64,000 bases of DNA from NCBI GenBank assembly GCA_963741055.1, contig CAVUGU010000010.1, forward strand, positions 124,001 through 188,000, in the 5' to 3' direction. The notes beneath the pieces are model-generated. The model made no database searches. It saw only the letters and a list, made by a program, of their open reading frames with translations, and was not told the DNA's origin. Positions 19,219-27,605 of the stretch are shown one piece after another; position 1 is the stretch's first letter; each line of letters starts with the position of its first letter. A program made the position numbers and the translations under genes. Source of the stretch: Bog-756 sp963741055. GTDB taxonomy: Bacteria; Actinomycetota; Acidimicrobiia; Acidimicrobiales; RAAP-2.

Positions 19219-20503
19219 CTACAGGTCGAAGAGCGTCCGCAGTGCCTCGCTCAGTCGCTCACCTCTCGGCGTACCGGCGGCGGACTTGAGCGCGACCGTC
19301 GGCTGATGCAGCAGCTTGGCGACGACCGATCGAGTGGCCGCGTCGACCTGTTCCCACTGCTCGTCGGTGAGCTCCGAGCGTCTCCCTCGGAGCTTGTCGA
19401 CCTCGCCACGGCGCGCCGCTTCCACCTTGGCACGCATCGCGGAGATGATCGGTGCCGCGTCGCGGGCGCGAGCCGCGGTCCGGAAGCGCTCGACTTCCTC
19501 GGCGACGATCTCGGTGGCCGCGGTCACCTCTTCGCGCCGGCCGGAGAGGGCGTCGGCGACGGCAGCCCGGAGGTCCTCCATGTCGAGGAGCTCGACGCCG
19601 TCGAGCGAGGCGACCGCCGGCTCCACGTTGCGCGGCACACCGAGGTCGACCACGAGCAGCGATCCGGCGCCCTCTCGCGTCGCGGCCGCGGCCGCGAGCA
19701 TCGGCGCGTCGATGATCGGGTGGGTCACCCCGACGGTCGAGAAGACGACATCGGCGGCGCACAGCAGCGGGACGAGGTCGTCCGCCGGCTTTACCTCCAC
19801 CACCTCGGCGGCCGATGCAGGCAGGGCCGCCGCCACCTCTTCGGCGCGGTCGGCGGTGCGGTTCGCGATCACCAGCCGGTCCGCGCCGTGCCCCTGGAGG
19901 GCCTGGGCGACACCGGCTCCCATCTCGCCGGCGCCGATCACGAGGACCCGAGCCCCGACCAACCCACCGCTTGCGCCGGCTGGCGCCGAGGGCGACCGCG
20001 CCGTGGGACATCGACGTCACGCCGCGAGCGATGGTCGTCTCGGAGCGGACCCGCTTGCCCGTCTCGACCGCGTGGCGGAAGAGGGCGCCGAGGATCGGCC
20101 CCGAGGATCCCTCCTCCTGTGCCTTCTCCCAGGCGCGCCGCACCTGGCCGAGAACCTCGGACTCGCCGACCACCGCCGAGTCGAGACCGGACGCGACCGA
20201 GAACAGGTGGACCGGGACGTCGTCGTCGAAGCGGATGGAGAGACGTTCGGCGAACGAGTCCACCGGGCTCCCGCTGACGGCAGCCAGGAAGTCCTGGAGC
20301 TCGGCCACCCCGTCGTGGAATCGCTCGACCACCGCGTAGACCTCGGTGCGGAGGCAGGTCGAAAGGATCACCGCCTCGGAGAGGTTCGACCGGTCGCGGA
20401 GACGGCCGAGCGCCTTCGCGAGGTCCGTCTCGGGGATCGAGACGGCTTCGAGCAGCTCGAGCGGGACGTTGCGCTGCTCGAGCCCTACCACGATCACCGA
20501 CAT
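19219..20503 (-). CDS. hemA: Glutamyl-tRNA reductase (one frameshift)
   Basis: First committed step of C5 tetrapyrrole synthesis, reducing glutamyl-tRNA to the semialdehyde. Motifs: LSTCLRTEVYAVVERFHDG with the nucleophilic Cys, GESEVLGQVRRAWEKA, the NADPH fold VLVIGAGEMGAGVAQAL, and the dimerisation helix near the C terminus. The frame changes once near 19,980, between GAVALGA and GASGGLVGAR. ~428 residues. ATG 20503 has GGAGG 8 nt upstream. Heads the operon hemA-C-cobA-D-(DUF2079)-B-L; rex lies just upstream, as in Streptomyces. Confidence 0.92.
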
Positions 20504-20699
20504 GGGCTCGTCCTCCCGGCCGATCGGTGCATGCTTCGGTGTCCCACTCTCACTGGTCTGACTGGCACTTGCTGTCTCTCAAGCGTAGGGGGCAACCGCA
20601 GGTCCTCCGTGCGAGGAACCGGTAGAACAGCATCGCGGCAAAGGCGTGTGAACTGCCAGTCGGGCGCCGCGACCAGGCCCGCCGAGCCCCACCGGGCGG
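20504..20699. other. rex-hemA intergenic region
   Basis: No gene. The hemA ribosome site is at its left edge (minus strand). It contains an inverted 8-bp pair, gactggca near 20,563 and tgccagtc near 20,653, about 85 bp apart, of unknown meaning. A gtgtgaac half-site near 20,648 loosely recalls a Rex half-operator but has no partner. Confidence 0.35.
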
Positions 20700-21449
20700 T
20701 CAGTCCGAAGAGCTGGAGGTGAGGCCGATCGAACGGATCACCGGCATCCGCTCGGGGGCGCCGTCGCCGGTCAGGCGTGACTGGTAGAAGCTCATGATCT
20801 GGAGCTCGATGCTCAGGTCGACGTAGCGCAGGAGCACGTCCGGGGGCACCTCGAGCACCCGTGGGGCGAAGTTGAGGATCGATCGCACACCGGCCGCGAC
20901 CATCTGGTCGGCGACCCGCTGTGCGCCGGAAGCCGGCGTGGTGATCACGCCGATCGCGAGCGGCTGTTGTGCCGCGACGACCACCAGATCGTCGGGGTGA
21001 CAGACCACGCAGTCGTCGATGCGCTCGCCGATGATGGCGGGATCGGTGTCGACGAGCGCCACCACCGAGAAGTTGCGGGCGGCGAATCCCTGTGAACGGG
21101 TGAGCGCGCGCCCGAGATTGCCGACGCCCGCGATGACCACCGGCCAGATCCGGTCGAGGCCGAGCTCGCGGTCGATCTGCTCGATGAGGAAGGCGGCGTC
21201 GTACCCTGCGCCGCGGGTGCCGAACGAACCGAGCAGCGAGAGGTCCTTGCGCACCTTCGCCGCGTTGACTTGTGCAGAGGAAGCGAGCAGCTCGGAAGAG
21301 ACCGTCGTGGTCCCCGATCGCAACAACTCTTCGAGGATCCGCTGGTAGATGGGAAGCCGCGCCACGGTGGCTTCGGGAATCCGCCGGCGACTCGGCCCCG
21401 GCCCAGCGGGACGCGGGTTGGTGCCCCGGTGGGTGTCCTCGGACGTCAC
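20700..21449 (-). CDS. rex: Redox-sensing transcriptional repressor Rex
   Basis: NADH/NAD+-responsive repressor. N-terminal winged helix (LPIYQRILEELLRSG to VRKDLSLLGSFGTRGAGYD), then Rossmann domain with VVIAGVGNLGRAL, and the domain-swapped C-terminal helix YVDLSIELQIMSFYQS. 249 residues from GTG 21449, which has a TACCAT box 7 nt upstream and no Shine-Dalgarno; the longer frame upstream is rejected for that reason. In Streptomyces Rex controls its own hemACD operon and nuo, both near it here. I found no clear Rex palindrome in front of nuoA, rex or hemA. Confidence 0.95.
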   Translation of the reverse strand: MTSEDTHRGTNPRPAGPGPSRRRIPEATVARLPIYQRILEELLRSGTTTVSSELLASSAQVNAAKVRKDLSLLGSFGTRGAGYDAAFLIEQIDRELGLDRIWPVVIAGVGNLGRALTRSQGFAARNFSVVALVDTDPAIIGERIDDCVVCHPDDLVVVAAQQPLAIGVITTPASGAQRVADQMVAAGVRSILNFAPRVLEVPPDVLLRYVDLSIELQIMSFYQSRLTGDGAPERMPVIRSIGLTSSSSD

Positions 21450-21456
21450 GGCCTGA

Positions 21457-21462
21457 ATGGTA
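21457..21462 (-). promoter_or_regulatory. Candidate -10 element for leaderless rex transcription
   Basis: Minus-strand TACCAT ends 7 nt before the rex GTG, the same box and spacing as before the geranylgeranyl reductase gene. A TTGTCA-like -35 lies 19 nt further upstream. No ribosome site exists, consistent with a leaderless mRNA. Confidence 0.45.
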
Positions 21463-21501
21463 CGGCGCGGCGGCGGAGCGTTGACAAGTCGCTTCGCCCA
21501 G

Positions 21502-22401
21502 TCAGTCGGAGCGGTCGCCGCGCGCCACCCGGAGACGCACCGACGGTTGCGCACCGGGCCCTGCAAACCCGAGGGTCCCGGCGGCGGACGCGCGATCGAA
21601 GACCAGCGCGACGTGCCCGTTCGCGTCGATCAACACGCCGAGCTCGCCGACCTCGAGCTCCGCGAAGGACCGGACCCGACGGGCGGAGAAGGGATGCCCG
21701 CGGATGGCGGTCGTCTCGCCGGGGGCTTCCAGCTCGACGTCGACCCACCCACCCGGAGCAAGGCCGAGGCGGTCGAGGTCCCGGGCTCCGAGGTCGAGCT
21801 GCACGTTGCCGAACCGGTCGATCCAGGTGACCGATGCGACCACGGTGTCGTCGCCACCTCCGGGGAGTCCGCTGCCGGACCCGGATGGGCGGGAGAGCGC
21901 GGCCGCCGAGACAAGGCTCGACGGCGGCACGGACGTGCCGATCGAACCGGGATCCCCTCCACTCGCCAGGTGCGCGGCCGCCGGCCCGAAGAGGTCGCGG
22001 CCGTCGAAGGTCGTCGCGCGGCCGGTCGGCGGGGTGAGCTCGACGACCAGGTCGGCGCCGCCGAGTGCACTCGCTGCGGGCACGAGCAGCCCGTTGTCGG
22101 GTCCGACCAGCCACGAAGGTGTGCCCGGAGGACCGTCGACGCGTATCGCCACCGCACGGCGCTGCGTCCCGACTCCCGGGTCGACGACCGCGAGGACCAC
22201 GCCCGCACCGAGGTGAGGTATCGTCCGCTCGAGCATGGCCGCACCGGCAGCGACGTCGAAGGGCGGAATCTCGTGCGAGAGATCGATGACCCTGACGTCG
22301 GGTGCGAGCTGGAAGAGCACTGCGCGCACCACGCCTGCGAACTCGTCCGCAGTCCCGTAGTCCGAGAGGAAGTAGACGGCCCGGGGTGCTCCGCCGTCCA
22401 T
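21502..22401 (-). CDS. SAM hydroxide adenosyltransferase (DUF62, chlorinase/fluorinase superfamily)
   Basis: Family enzyme that hydrolyses S-adenosylmethionine to adenosine and methionine. 299 residues with FLSDYGTADEFAGVVRAVL at the N terminus, DVRVIDLSHEIPPFDVAAGA, VVDPGVGTQRRAVAIRV, VGPDNGLLVPAA and the C-domain DRFGNVQLDLGARDL, all typical. A Ser/Gly-rich insert near residue 165-185 is unusual. No feature of the true fluorinase was identified, so halide use is not proposed. ATG 22401; the proC stop is 65 nt upstream and rex follows downstream. Confidence 0.9.
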   Translation of the reverse strand: MDGGAPRAVYFLSDYGTADEFAGVVRAVLFQLAPDVRVIDLSHEIPPFDVAAGAAMLERTIPHLGAGVVLAVVDPGVGTQRRAVAIRVDGPPGTPSWLVGPDNGLLVPAASALGGADLVVELTPPTGRATTFDGRDLFGPAAAHLASGGDPGSIGTSVPPSSLVSAAALSRPSGSGSGLPGGGDDTVVASVTWIDRFGNVQLDLGARDLDRLGLAPGGWVDVELEAPGETTAIRGHPFSARRVRSFAELEVGELGVLIDANGHVALVFDRASAAGTLGFAGPGAQPSVRLRVARGDRSD

Positions 22402-22466
22402 CTCAGTGGTGACTCAGCCTGGAGCCCGGTGGGTGCGGCGTCGACGTCCCGCCCCGAGGAGCCAGG

Positions 22467-23260
22467 TCACCGGCCAAGTTGCCTCGAGCGCTCGGTCGCC
22501 GCGGCGACCGCCTCGATGAAGGCCGAGCGAACCGCCTTGAACTCGAGCGTCCGCACCGCGGCGGCGGTGGTCCCCCCTGGCGAGGTCACTCCCGCGCGCA
22601 GCTCGGCGGGTTCCTCGTCCGTCTCGTCCATCATCCTGGCCGCACCGAGCACGGTACCGATCACCAGAGCGCTGCTCATCTCGCGGGTCAATCCCGCGCT
22701 CACCCCGGCGTCGATCATCGCCTCGGCGACGAGGAACACATAGGCAGGCCCCGATCCCGACAGCGCGGTCACCGCGTCGAGATGGCGCTCGGGCACCCGG
22801 ACCACGGTGCCGACCGCCCCGAGGACGCCTTGCGCCCAGTCCAGGTCGGCTGCCTTCGCCGCGCTGCCGCCGGACATCGCCGCCACCCCCGCGCCGATCC
22901 GGGTCGGTGCGTTGGGCATCGCACGCACGACCACCCCACCGATGCCGAGCGCGGCCTCGAGACGATGCGGTCGACATGCCGGCGACGATCGAGAGCACCC
23001 GGTTGATCCCGACCGCGGCGACCGCACGGACCGTGATCTTCCGCGACGTCGGGCTTGACCGCGAGCACCGCGTCCTCCGCAGGAACCGGTGTGTCGGCGA
23101 CGGTGAGGCCGGGGAGCGTGCGGCCGAGCACTTCGCACCGAATCGGATCAGGATCGCAGACCGCGAGCTCGGAGGCTTCGGCCCAGCCGCCCGCGACCAG
23201 GCCCGAAAGCAGGGCGGCACCCATCGTCCCGCCCCCGACCACCAACAGCCTGGCTGTCAT
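22467..23260 (-). CDS. proC: Pyrroline-5-carboxylate reductase (two frameshifts)
   Basis: Last step of proline synthesis. Motifs: VVGGGTMGAALLSGLVAGG, VLAVKPDVAED, VVVRAMPNAPTRIGAGVAAM, and the signature VTALSGSGPAYVFLVAEAMI, ending SPGGTTAAAVRTLE. Frame changes near 23,040 and 22,970. ~264 residues joined, normal. The start ATG 23260 follows a TAGCGT box by 6 nt with no Shine-Dalgarno, suggesting a leaderless transcript. The YbjN gene ends 46 nt upstream. Confidence 0.9.
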
Positions 23261-23306
23261 GGGCGAACGCTACCAGCGGGTCAGCCGCGCACCGGGTGGT
23301 GATCGT

Positions 23307-23825
23307 TCATCTGGCGTCGGCGCGCTCCGCCGGCGGTCGCCGCCGGTAGCGCCCCTCGTACCCGAGCGACATCGCGGTCGGGAAGCACTCGTCGGTGTAG
23401 GCGAGGGACGCGCCGATGATCCGATCGAGCTCGTCGTCGTCCACCCTCACCACGGGTACCCGCCCGACGAGGTACACCGCGTCCTCGGGACCGAGTGAGA
23501 AGGACATCCCCGCGAGATCGGCGTTGCGTTTCAGCAGGTACTCCCAGGTTGCCTCGATGTTGGTCTCCGGAGCGGGCATGAACTGGGTCTCGTAGTGGAG
23601 GGTCCTTTGACGGAGGGTGAGCCAGACCGTCACGAACTCCTTCTCGTCGCCGCGCAGCCGGAGGTACCACCGCGGCGCGCCGGTCACCGGGTCCCCACCC
23701 TCCTGCCGGTCGACCGCGACCAGCGCTCCCTCCTTGGCCAGCTCGGCTGCGGCCCAGTCGTCGATGAGCCGGCAGATCTCGTCGCGGCTGTCGGGGTCGA
23801 GCAACCCGTCCCAGGCGTCGCTCAC
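23307..23825 (-). CDS. YbjN domain-containing protein
   Basis: 172 residues with the YbjN/type III chaperone-like fold (WYLRLRGDEKEFVTVWLTL, LHYETQFMPAP, then a long C-terminal helix DDDELDRIIGASLAYTDECF). Function not established for the family. It directly follows mshA, and in mycobacteria a similar protein also sits next to mshA, so the link is conserved. Start taken as GTG 23825, overlapping the mshA stop (GTGA), rather than a GTG two codons upstream. Confidence 0.8.
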   Translation of the reverse strand: MSDAWDGLLDPDSRDEICRLIDDWAAAELAKEGALVAVDRQEGGDPVTGAPRWYLRLRGDEKEFVTVWLTLRQRTLHYETQFMPAPETNIEATWEYLLKRNADLAGMSFSLGPEDAVYLVGRVPVVRVDDDELDRIIGASLAYTDECFPTAMSLGYEGRYRRRPPAERADAR

Positions 23826-25084
23826 GAGCACTCGACGAGACGGCCGACGGTGAGCTCGGCGTAGATCTCGCGGAGCAGGTTCGCAGCGTGGGCCCAGGTA
23901 TAACGACGAGCCCGCAGCACCGCGCCGGTCCCGAGCCGTTCCGCCAGCAGTGGCTCGGCGAGGATCTGTCGCACCCAGCCGGCGAACGCATCGGAGGAGG
24001 AAGGATCCTCGACGAGGAAGCCGGTACGGCCATGGTCCACGAGACTCCGCAGACCGCCGACGTCGGACGCCACGACCGGCGTGCCACAGGCGGCGGCCTC
24101 GAGCGCCACCAGGCCGAACGACTCGGACCTACTCGGCACGAGGCAGACGTCGGCCGCGCGGTAGTAGGTCGAGAGCAGCTCGTGCGGACGGGGGGATACG
24201 AAGGTCACCCGTTCGGTGAGACCGAGCGCGTCGACCAGGCCGTGGACGCGCACCAGCTCGTCTTCACCTTGTGGCCCGCTCGGTCCGCCGACCACGACCA
24301 GCCGCGCGCCCTCGTGGTCGTCGGCGAGGCCTGCCAGCGTCTCCACCGCGACGACGAGTCCTTTCAAGGGTTGGATCCGCCCGACGAAGAGCAGGAGCGG
24401 ACCGGGACCGGACAGTCCGAGCGCGCGCCGGGCCTGGGCCCGGTCGCCGGGGCCGAAGAACGCATGGTCGACCCCGGGCGCGACGATACGAATACGGGAA
24501 GGGTCGGCCGCGTACAACTCTGAGAGCTGGGCTGCCTCGACCGAGCACGACGCGAGCACGGTGTCCGAACATCGAATGATGGTCGCCTCGGCCTCGGCCC
24601 GTCGGTACGACTCGTGTGCCTCGAGCTCCTCGGGGCTCGACTCGGCCTTCACCCGGTCGAGGGTGTGGAAGGTCGACACGAGTGGCAGATTCATCTGGTG
24701 CTTGATCACGTGACCGGCGACACCGCTCAGCCAGTAGTTGGCGTGCACCGCGTCGAAAGGGTGATCCTCCGCGCCGAAGCCGGGGGCGGTCCGCATCTGC
24801 TTGAGCACGCCGTCGGCGAACTCGTCGACGAAGTCGGGCAGTGATTCCTTCGCGACCGGCGAGGGCGGTCCGGCCGAGACGTGGTGGACCTGGAGCCCGG
24901 GCTCGACCATGACCGTCGCCGGGAGGTCGTCTCTCCAGGCCCTGGTGAACACGTCACAGGTCACACCCGCGCGTGCGAGCGCGGACGAAAGCTCACGCAC
25001 GTAGACGTTCATTCCGCCGCCGTCGCCGGTGCCCGGCTGCGCGAGCGGCGAGGTGTGCATCGACAGGACTGCCAGGCGCCTCAT
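23822..25084 (-). CDS. mshA: D-inositol-3-phosphate glycosyltransferase (mycothiol synthesis)
   Basis: GT4 enzyme that adds GlcNAc from UDP-GlcNAc to inositol-3-phosphate, the first step of mycothiol. 420 residues: AVLSMHTSPLAQPGTGDGGGM at residues 5-25 is the MshA-specific acceptor loop, followed by HANYWLSG, VSTFHTLDRVK, FVGRIQPLKG and the donor-site ESFGLVALEAAACGTPVVAS. ATG 25084 lies 2-3 nt after the transcription start predicted from a TAGGAT box inside a 12-bp palindrome. Supports an actinobacterial host. Confidence 0.95.
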   Translation of the reverse strand: MRRLAVLSMHTSPLAQPGTGDGGGMNVYVRELSSALARAGVTCDVFTRAWRDDLPATVMVEPGLQVHHVSAGPPSPVAKESLPDFVDEFADGVLKQMRTAPGFGAEDHPFDAVHANYWLSGVAGHVIKHQMNLPLVSTFHTLDRVKAESSPEELEAHESYRRAEAEATIIRCSDTVLASCSVEAAQLSELYAADPSRIRIVAPGVDHAFFGPGDRAQARRALGLSGPGPLLLFVGRIQPLKGLVVAVETLAGLADDHEGARLVVVGGPSGPQGEDELVRVHGLVDALGLTERVTFVSPRPHELLSTYYRAADVCLVPSRSESFGLVALEAAACGTPVVASDVGGLRSLVDHGRTGFLVEDPSSSDAFAGWVRQILAEPLLAERLGTGAVLRARRYTWAHAANLLREIYAELTVGRLVECS

Positions 25085-25095
25085 GCGCCGACGAT

Positions 25096-25107
25096 CCTAC
25101 CGGTAGG
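25096..25107. promoter_or_regulatory. Perfect 12-bp palindrome over the mshA -10 region
   Basis: cctaccggtagg lies between the XRE regulator stop and mshA. On the minus strand it overlaps TAGGAT, a TANNNT-type -10 located 9 nt before the mshA ATG. A regulator bound here would block mshA; the adjacent XRE protein is an obvious candidate. Inference from position. Confidence 0.4.
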
Positions 25108-25113
25108 CCGAGT

Positions 25114-25611
25114 TCAGCCTGCTGCGGGCGATGCGGTGCCGCCGACCGGGACGTTCCCGTTGCCGGCCGCTCCGCGATCACGGTCCCCTGCAGCGGGTGC
25201 TGGCGGTGCCACGTCGTCGGCATCGTGCGCAGCAGTCGCCGTCTCTCGCTCGTGGTCGGCCTGTGCTTCGTTCTCGTGGCGGAACGAGAGGTAGATCCGC
25301 ATCATCGCCTGGCGTTGCTCGTCGGTCAGGTGGTGGTCGGCGAAGATGTGACGCGAGAGATCGGTGTCGCCGTCAGGTCGCTCGAGGATGCCGGCCTGCA
25401 CATAGAGCGTTTCCGCAGAGATCCGGAGCGCCTTCGCGATCTGCTGGAGGATCTCCGCAGAGGGCCGGCGCAACCCTCGCTCGATCTGGCTCAGGTACGG
25501 ATTCGAGATGCCCGCGAGCTCCGAGAGCCGTCGCAGTGAGAGCCGAGCCGAGTTGCGCTGCTCGCGGATGAACTCTCCGAGCTCGTTGAAGCGGTCGGGG
25601 AGCTCCTTCAC
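25114..25611 (-). CDS. XRE-family helix-turn-helix regulator
   Basis: 165 residues. N-terminal XRE domain (LGEFIREQRNSARLSLRRLS, ISNPYLSQIERGLRRPSAEI, LQQIAKALRIS) about residues 10-70, then an Asp/His-rich helical part and a disordered Ala/Pro/Gly tail. No cupin. GTG 25611 overlaps the stop of the RsiG-like gene as GTGA, so the two are coupled. It may regulate mshA, whose promoter region carries a palindrome immediately downstream. Confidence 0.85.
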   Translation of the reverse strand: MKELPDRFNELGEFIREQRNSARLSLRRLSELAGISNPYLSQIERGLRRPSAEILQQIAKALRISAETLYVQAGILERPDGDTDLSRHIFADHHLTDEQRQAMMRIYLSFRHENEAQADHERETATAAHDADDVAPPAPAAGDRDRGAAGNGNVPVGGTASPAAG

Positions 25612-26147
25612 GAGAGAAGGCCGTCGACCGACGCGCGACCCGACTTGTACCGCTCGACGATCTCGGCCTGCAGCCGGTCGATCACCACGTGCAGCGCGCG
25701 CCGGTCGTAGGAGACGTTTCGCTCGAGCGTCTCGAGCCGCTTCGAGAGCTCGCCGAGCTCGGTCCGGTCGAACGTGGCCAGGTTCCCGATCCCCTCGGCG
25801 TCGAGGATCTCGTCGAGCTGGGAGGTGAGGTCGGACTCCTCGGTGTCCGGAGAAAGGAGCATCGGCAGGTGACCGGGACCGGGTGGGCGACCCGGGCCGG
25901 CGAGGATGCCGGGCAGCTCCGACACGATGGTGGAGAGGTCGGGCGAGGAGTCGCCAGGCGGGGGGTCGAGGTAGATGTGCACGATGTCGAGGCGACCCTG
26001 CACCAGGCGGCGCAGATAGGAGAGGGCTACTTCTGCCTCCTGGCACTCGGCGCGCATCGCCCGGATCTCCTCGACGGGACTCTTCTCGACCCCGTCCAGG
26101 TAGTTACCGGCAATGAGGCGGCTGAGGTCGTCGCGGTGGCTCGGCAT
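25608..26147 (-). CDS. rsiG: RsiG-type anti-sigma factor candidate with c-di-GMP-binding signature
   Basis: 179 residues, mostly two long helices separated by a Pro/Gly-rich linker. Helix one carries the exact E(X)3S(X)2R(X)3Q(X)3D signature defined for c-di-GMP binding in Streptomyces RsiG: Glu39, Ser43, Arg46, Gln50, Asp54. Helix two carries the same spacing with one substitution: Glu142, Ser146, Arg149, His153, Asp157. RsiG holds a WhiG-type sigma factor inactive when loaded with c-di-GMP. No sigma gene is in the window. Its ATG overlaps the sodX stop (TGATG) and its stop overlaps the XRE start. The motif is seen; the function is inferred from it. Confidence 0.75.
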   Translation of the reverse strand: MPSHRDDLSRLIAGNYLDGVEKSPVEEIRAMRAECQEAEVALSYLRRLVQGRLDIVHIYLDPPPGDSSPDLSTIVSELPGILAGPGRPPGPGHLPMLLSPDTEESDLTSQLDEILDAEGIGNLATFDRTELGELSKRLETLERNVSYDRRALHVVIDRLQAEIVERYKSGRASVDGLLS

Positions 26148-26648
26148 CAGGGACGATCGTACTCCGCGGGCCAGGGCGCGGCGCTGCTTCGCCCTGCCGG
26201 CGCGTAGCGGTAGACGGCCCGACCGAGCAGGTCGCGGCGGGCCACCGGGCCGAAAGTTCGACTGTCGGTGCTCGCATACGGAGCGTCGCCGCGCACCTCG
26301 AGGGCGCCGGTACGCCGGTCGACCGAGGCGACTCGCTTGACGAGGATCCGGCTCGGCTCACGCGGGTCGCGTACCGACGACGACCGTTCCGGGTGGTGGC
26401 CACGGTTGGGCGACGAAGGGGACCCGCAGGACCACCAGGCGATCCCCAGCCACGAGGGCGGGTGCCATCGAGTCGCCCACGACTTCGACCCGCAACACCG
26501 ATCTGTTCACCAGCCAGCCGATCGCCGCGGCGGCGAGCAGGAGGACGAGTGACCGAGCGACAGGCGGCCGGCCGGACCCGCCCGATCGAGGCGTTCGGCC
26601 TGTTCGGCCGCGCACGAACCTGGGTAAGGTGGCCGCAGACGGGGTCAT
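26147..26648 (-). CDS. sodX: Nickel-type superoxide dismutase maturation protease, S26 signal-peptidase-like (one frameshift)
   Basis: Removes the propeptide of Ni-SOD so that the new N-terminal His can bind nickel. N-terminal transmembrane helix (SLVLLLAAAAIGWLVN), catalytic Ser in EVVGDSMAPALVAGD, catalytic Lys in RILVKRVASVDRR, and the GDAPYASTDSRTFGPV box. The frame changes near 26,370, between the Ser and Lys parts. ~166 residues. ATG 26648 has GAGGTG 6 nt upstream. Divergent from sodN, the usual pairing, which supports the specific call over a general signal peptidase. Confidence 0.87.
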
Positions 26649-26658
26649 GACCCCACCT

Positions 26659-26677
26659 CTGTAGCAGCCTGTAGCAG
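26659..26677. repeat. Short direct repeat in the sodX-sodN divergent promoter
   Basis: ctgtagcag occurs twice with a 10-bp period, about one helical turn. In a divergent promoter this spacing suits a dimeric regulator binding one face of the DNA. Weak evidence; Ni-SOD genes are often controlled by Nur. Confidence 0.3.
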
Positions 26678-26738
26678 ACCCGTTCCGGGCGACCTGGCTC
26701 CGAGCAGGATCCCGGCCGACGCAAAAGGAGTTGTGCCC

Positions 26739-27155
26739 ATGCGGACCGCAGACCACCTGTTGACGCTGGTCGACCGGATCTTCCCGCCGAGAAGCGTCCA
26801 CGCCCACTGCGACCTGCCGTGCGGCATCTACGACCCTGCTCAGGCGAGGATCGAGGCGGAGTCGGTCAAGGCGATCATGGAGAAGGCCAACGCCTCCGAC
26901 GACGACTACTTCAAAGAACGTGCGGTGTTCATCAAAGAAGAGCGTGCGGATCTCGTGAAGCACCATCTCTGGGTGCTCTGGACCGACTACTTCAAGCCCG
27001 AGCACCTCGAGAAGCACCCTGAACTGCACGACCTCTTCTGGAGGACGACCAAGACCGCCGGTGAGGCCAAGAGGAGCAACGACGTGTCGGTCGGCGAACG
27101 ACTCCTCAGCCAGATCGCGGACATCGACAAGATCTTCTGGGAGACCAAGAAGTAG
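26739..27155 (+). CDS. sodN: Nickel superoxide dismutase
   Basis: Ni-dependent superoxide dismutase, a homohexamer in known cases. 138 residues: a 22-residue propeptide ending RSVHA, then the nickel hook HCDLPCGIYDP giving His1, Cys2 and Cys6 after cleavage, followed by the four-helix-bundle sequence. ATG 26739 is preferred over GTG 26733 because AAAGGAG is 8 nt before the ATG and only 2 nt before the GTG. Divergent from its protease gene sodX. Confidence 0.97.
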   Translation: MRTADHLLTLVDRIFPPRSVHAHCDLPCGIYDPAQARIEAESVKAIMEKANASDDDYFKERAVFIKEERADLVKHHLWVLWTDYFKPEHLEKHPELHDLFWRTTKTAGEAKRSNDVSVGERLLSQIADIDKIFWETKK

Positions 27156-27180
27156 CTGGGCGCAGTGACGGTGTCTGGCT

Positions 27181-27197
27181 CGGGCACCCGGTGCCGG
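27181..27197 (+). terminator. Weak hairpin after sodN
   Basis: cgggcacccggtgccgg can form a short GC stem (6 of 7 pairs) with a 3-nt loop 25 nt after the sodN stop. No T-tract follows, as is common in actinobacteria; terminator function is only a guess. Confidence 0.25.
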
Positions 27198-27340
27198 CGG
27201 ACTCCCGGTCGCGGCTCGTCGTCACACCTTGCTGAGCAGTCCGGTCGCGGGCCGTTTCATACCCGCGTACCCGGACAACGCAGCCATCTGAAGCGCCTGC
27301 GAAAGCAAATCGCGGGCCTGCTCGCCATCACCCGGTGCTC

Positions 27341-27605
27341 CTCGGCTTCCAAGTATCCGGCCCCAAGACACATAGGTCGGCATGCTGAACTTGATGACCA
27401 TCAAACCGACTGCTGCCCCTATCTGACCGTTCATCCTGGCGGATCCCTGCCCTCGACCTCGGACTTCCATCCGGCCACCAGTGGCACCTTGGCCAACTTG
27501 ATCGTGGCCACGTTGACCGGTTCCAGTGGCTTCGGCCTCTACGTGGCGGCTGGCAACACCAACCTGGCCGTCGAGGTAGTCCGGTGGTACACGGCCAACG
27601 GGTAG
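27341..27605 (+). pseudogene. Remnant of a secreted surface-domain protein
   Basis: Translated across at least two frame changes, this stretch reads LGFQVSGPKT, VGMLNLMTIKPTAA, YLTVHPGGSLPSTSDF and ANLIVATLTGSSGFGLYVAAG, NTNLAVEVVRWYTANG, stop. That order (LQVTG, VVLNVT, LTVYPGG..P..SNLNF, ANLV, G...YN..G..DVVVDV.GYF) is the beta-rich repeat domain common in secreted actinobacterial and Chloroflexi proteins. Only the last domain is readable and the upstream part has decayed. No start codon or ribosome site. It may be a relic of the surface-protein region that follows. Confidence 0.5.

Noticed and set aside
23281..23310. Nine-codon minus-strand frame (MNDHHPVRG) overlapping the YbjN stop as ATGA, upstream of proC
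   Set aside because: Too short to support; the predicted proC promoter begins downstream of it, so it is unlikely to act as a leader peptide.
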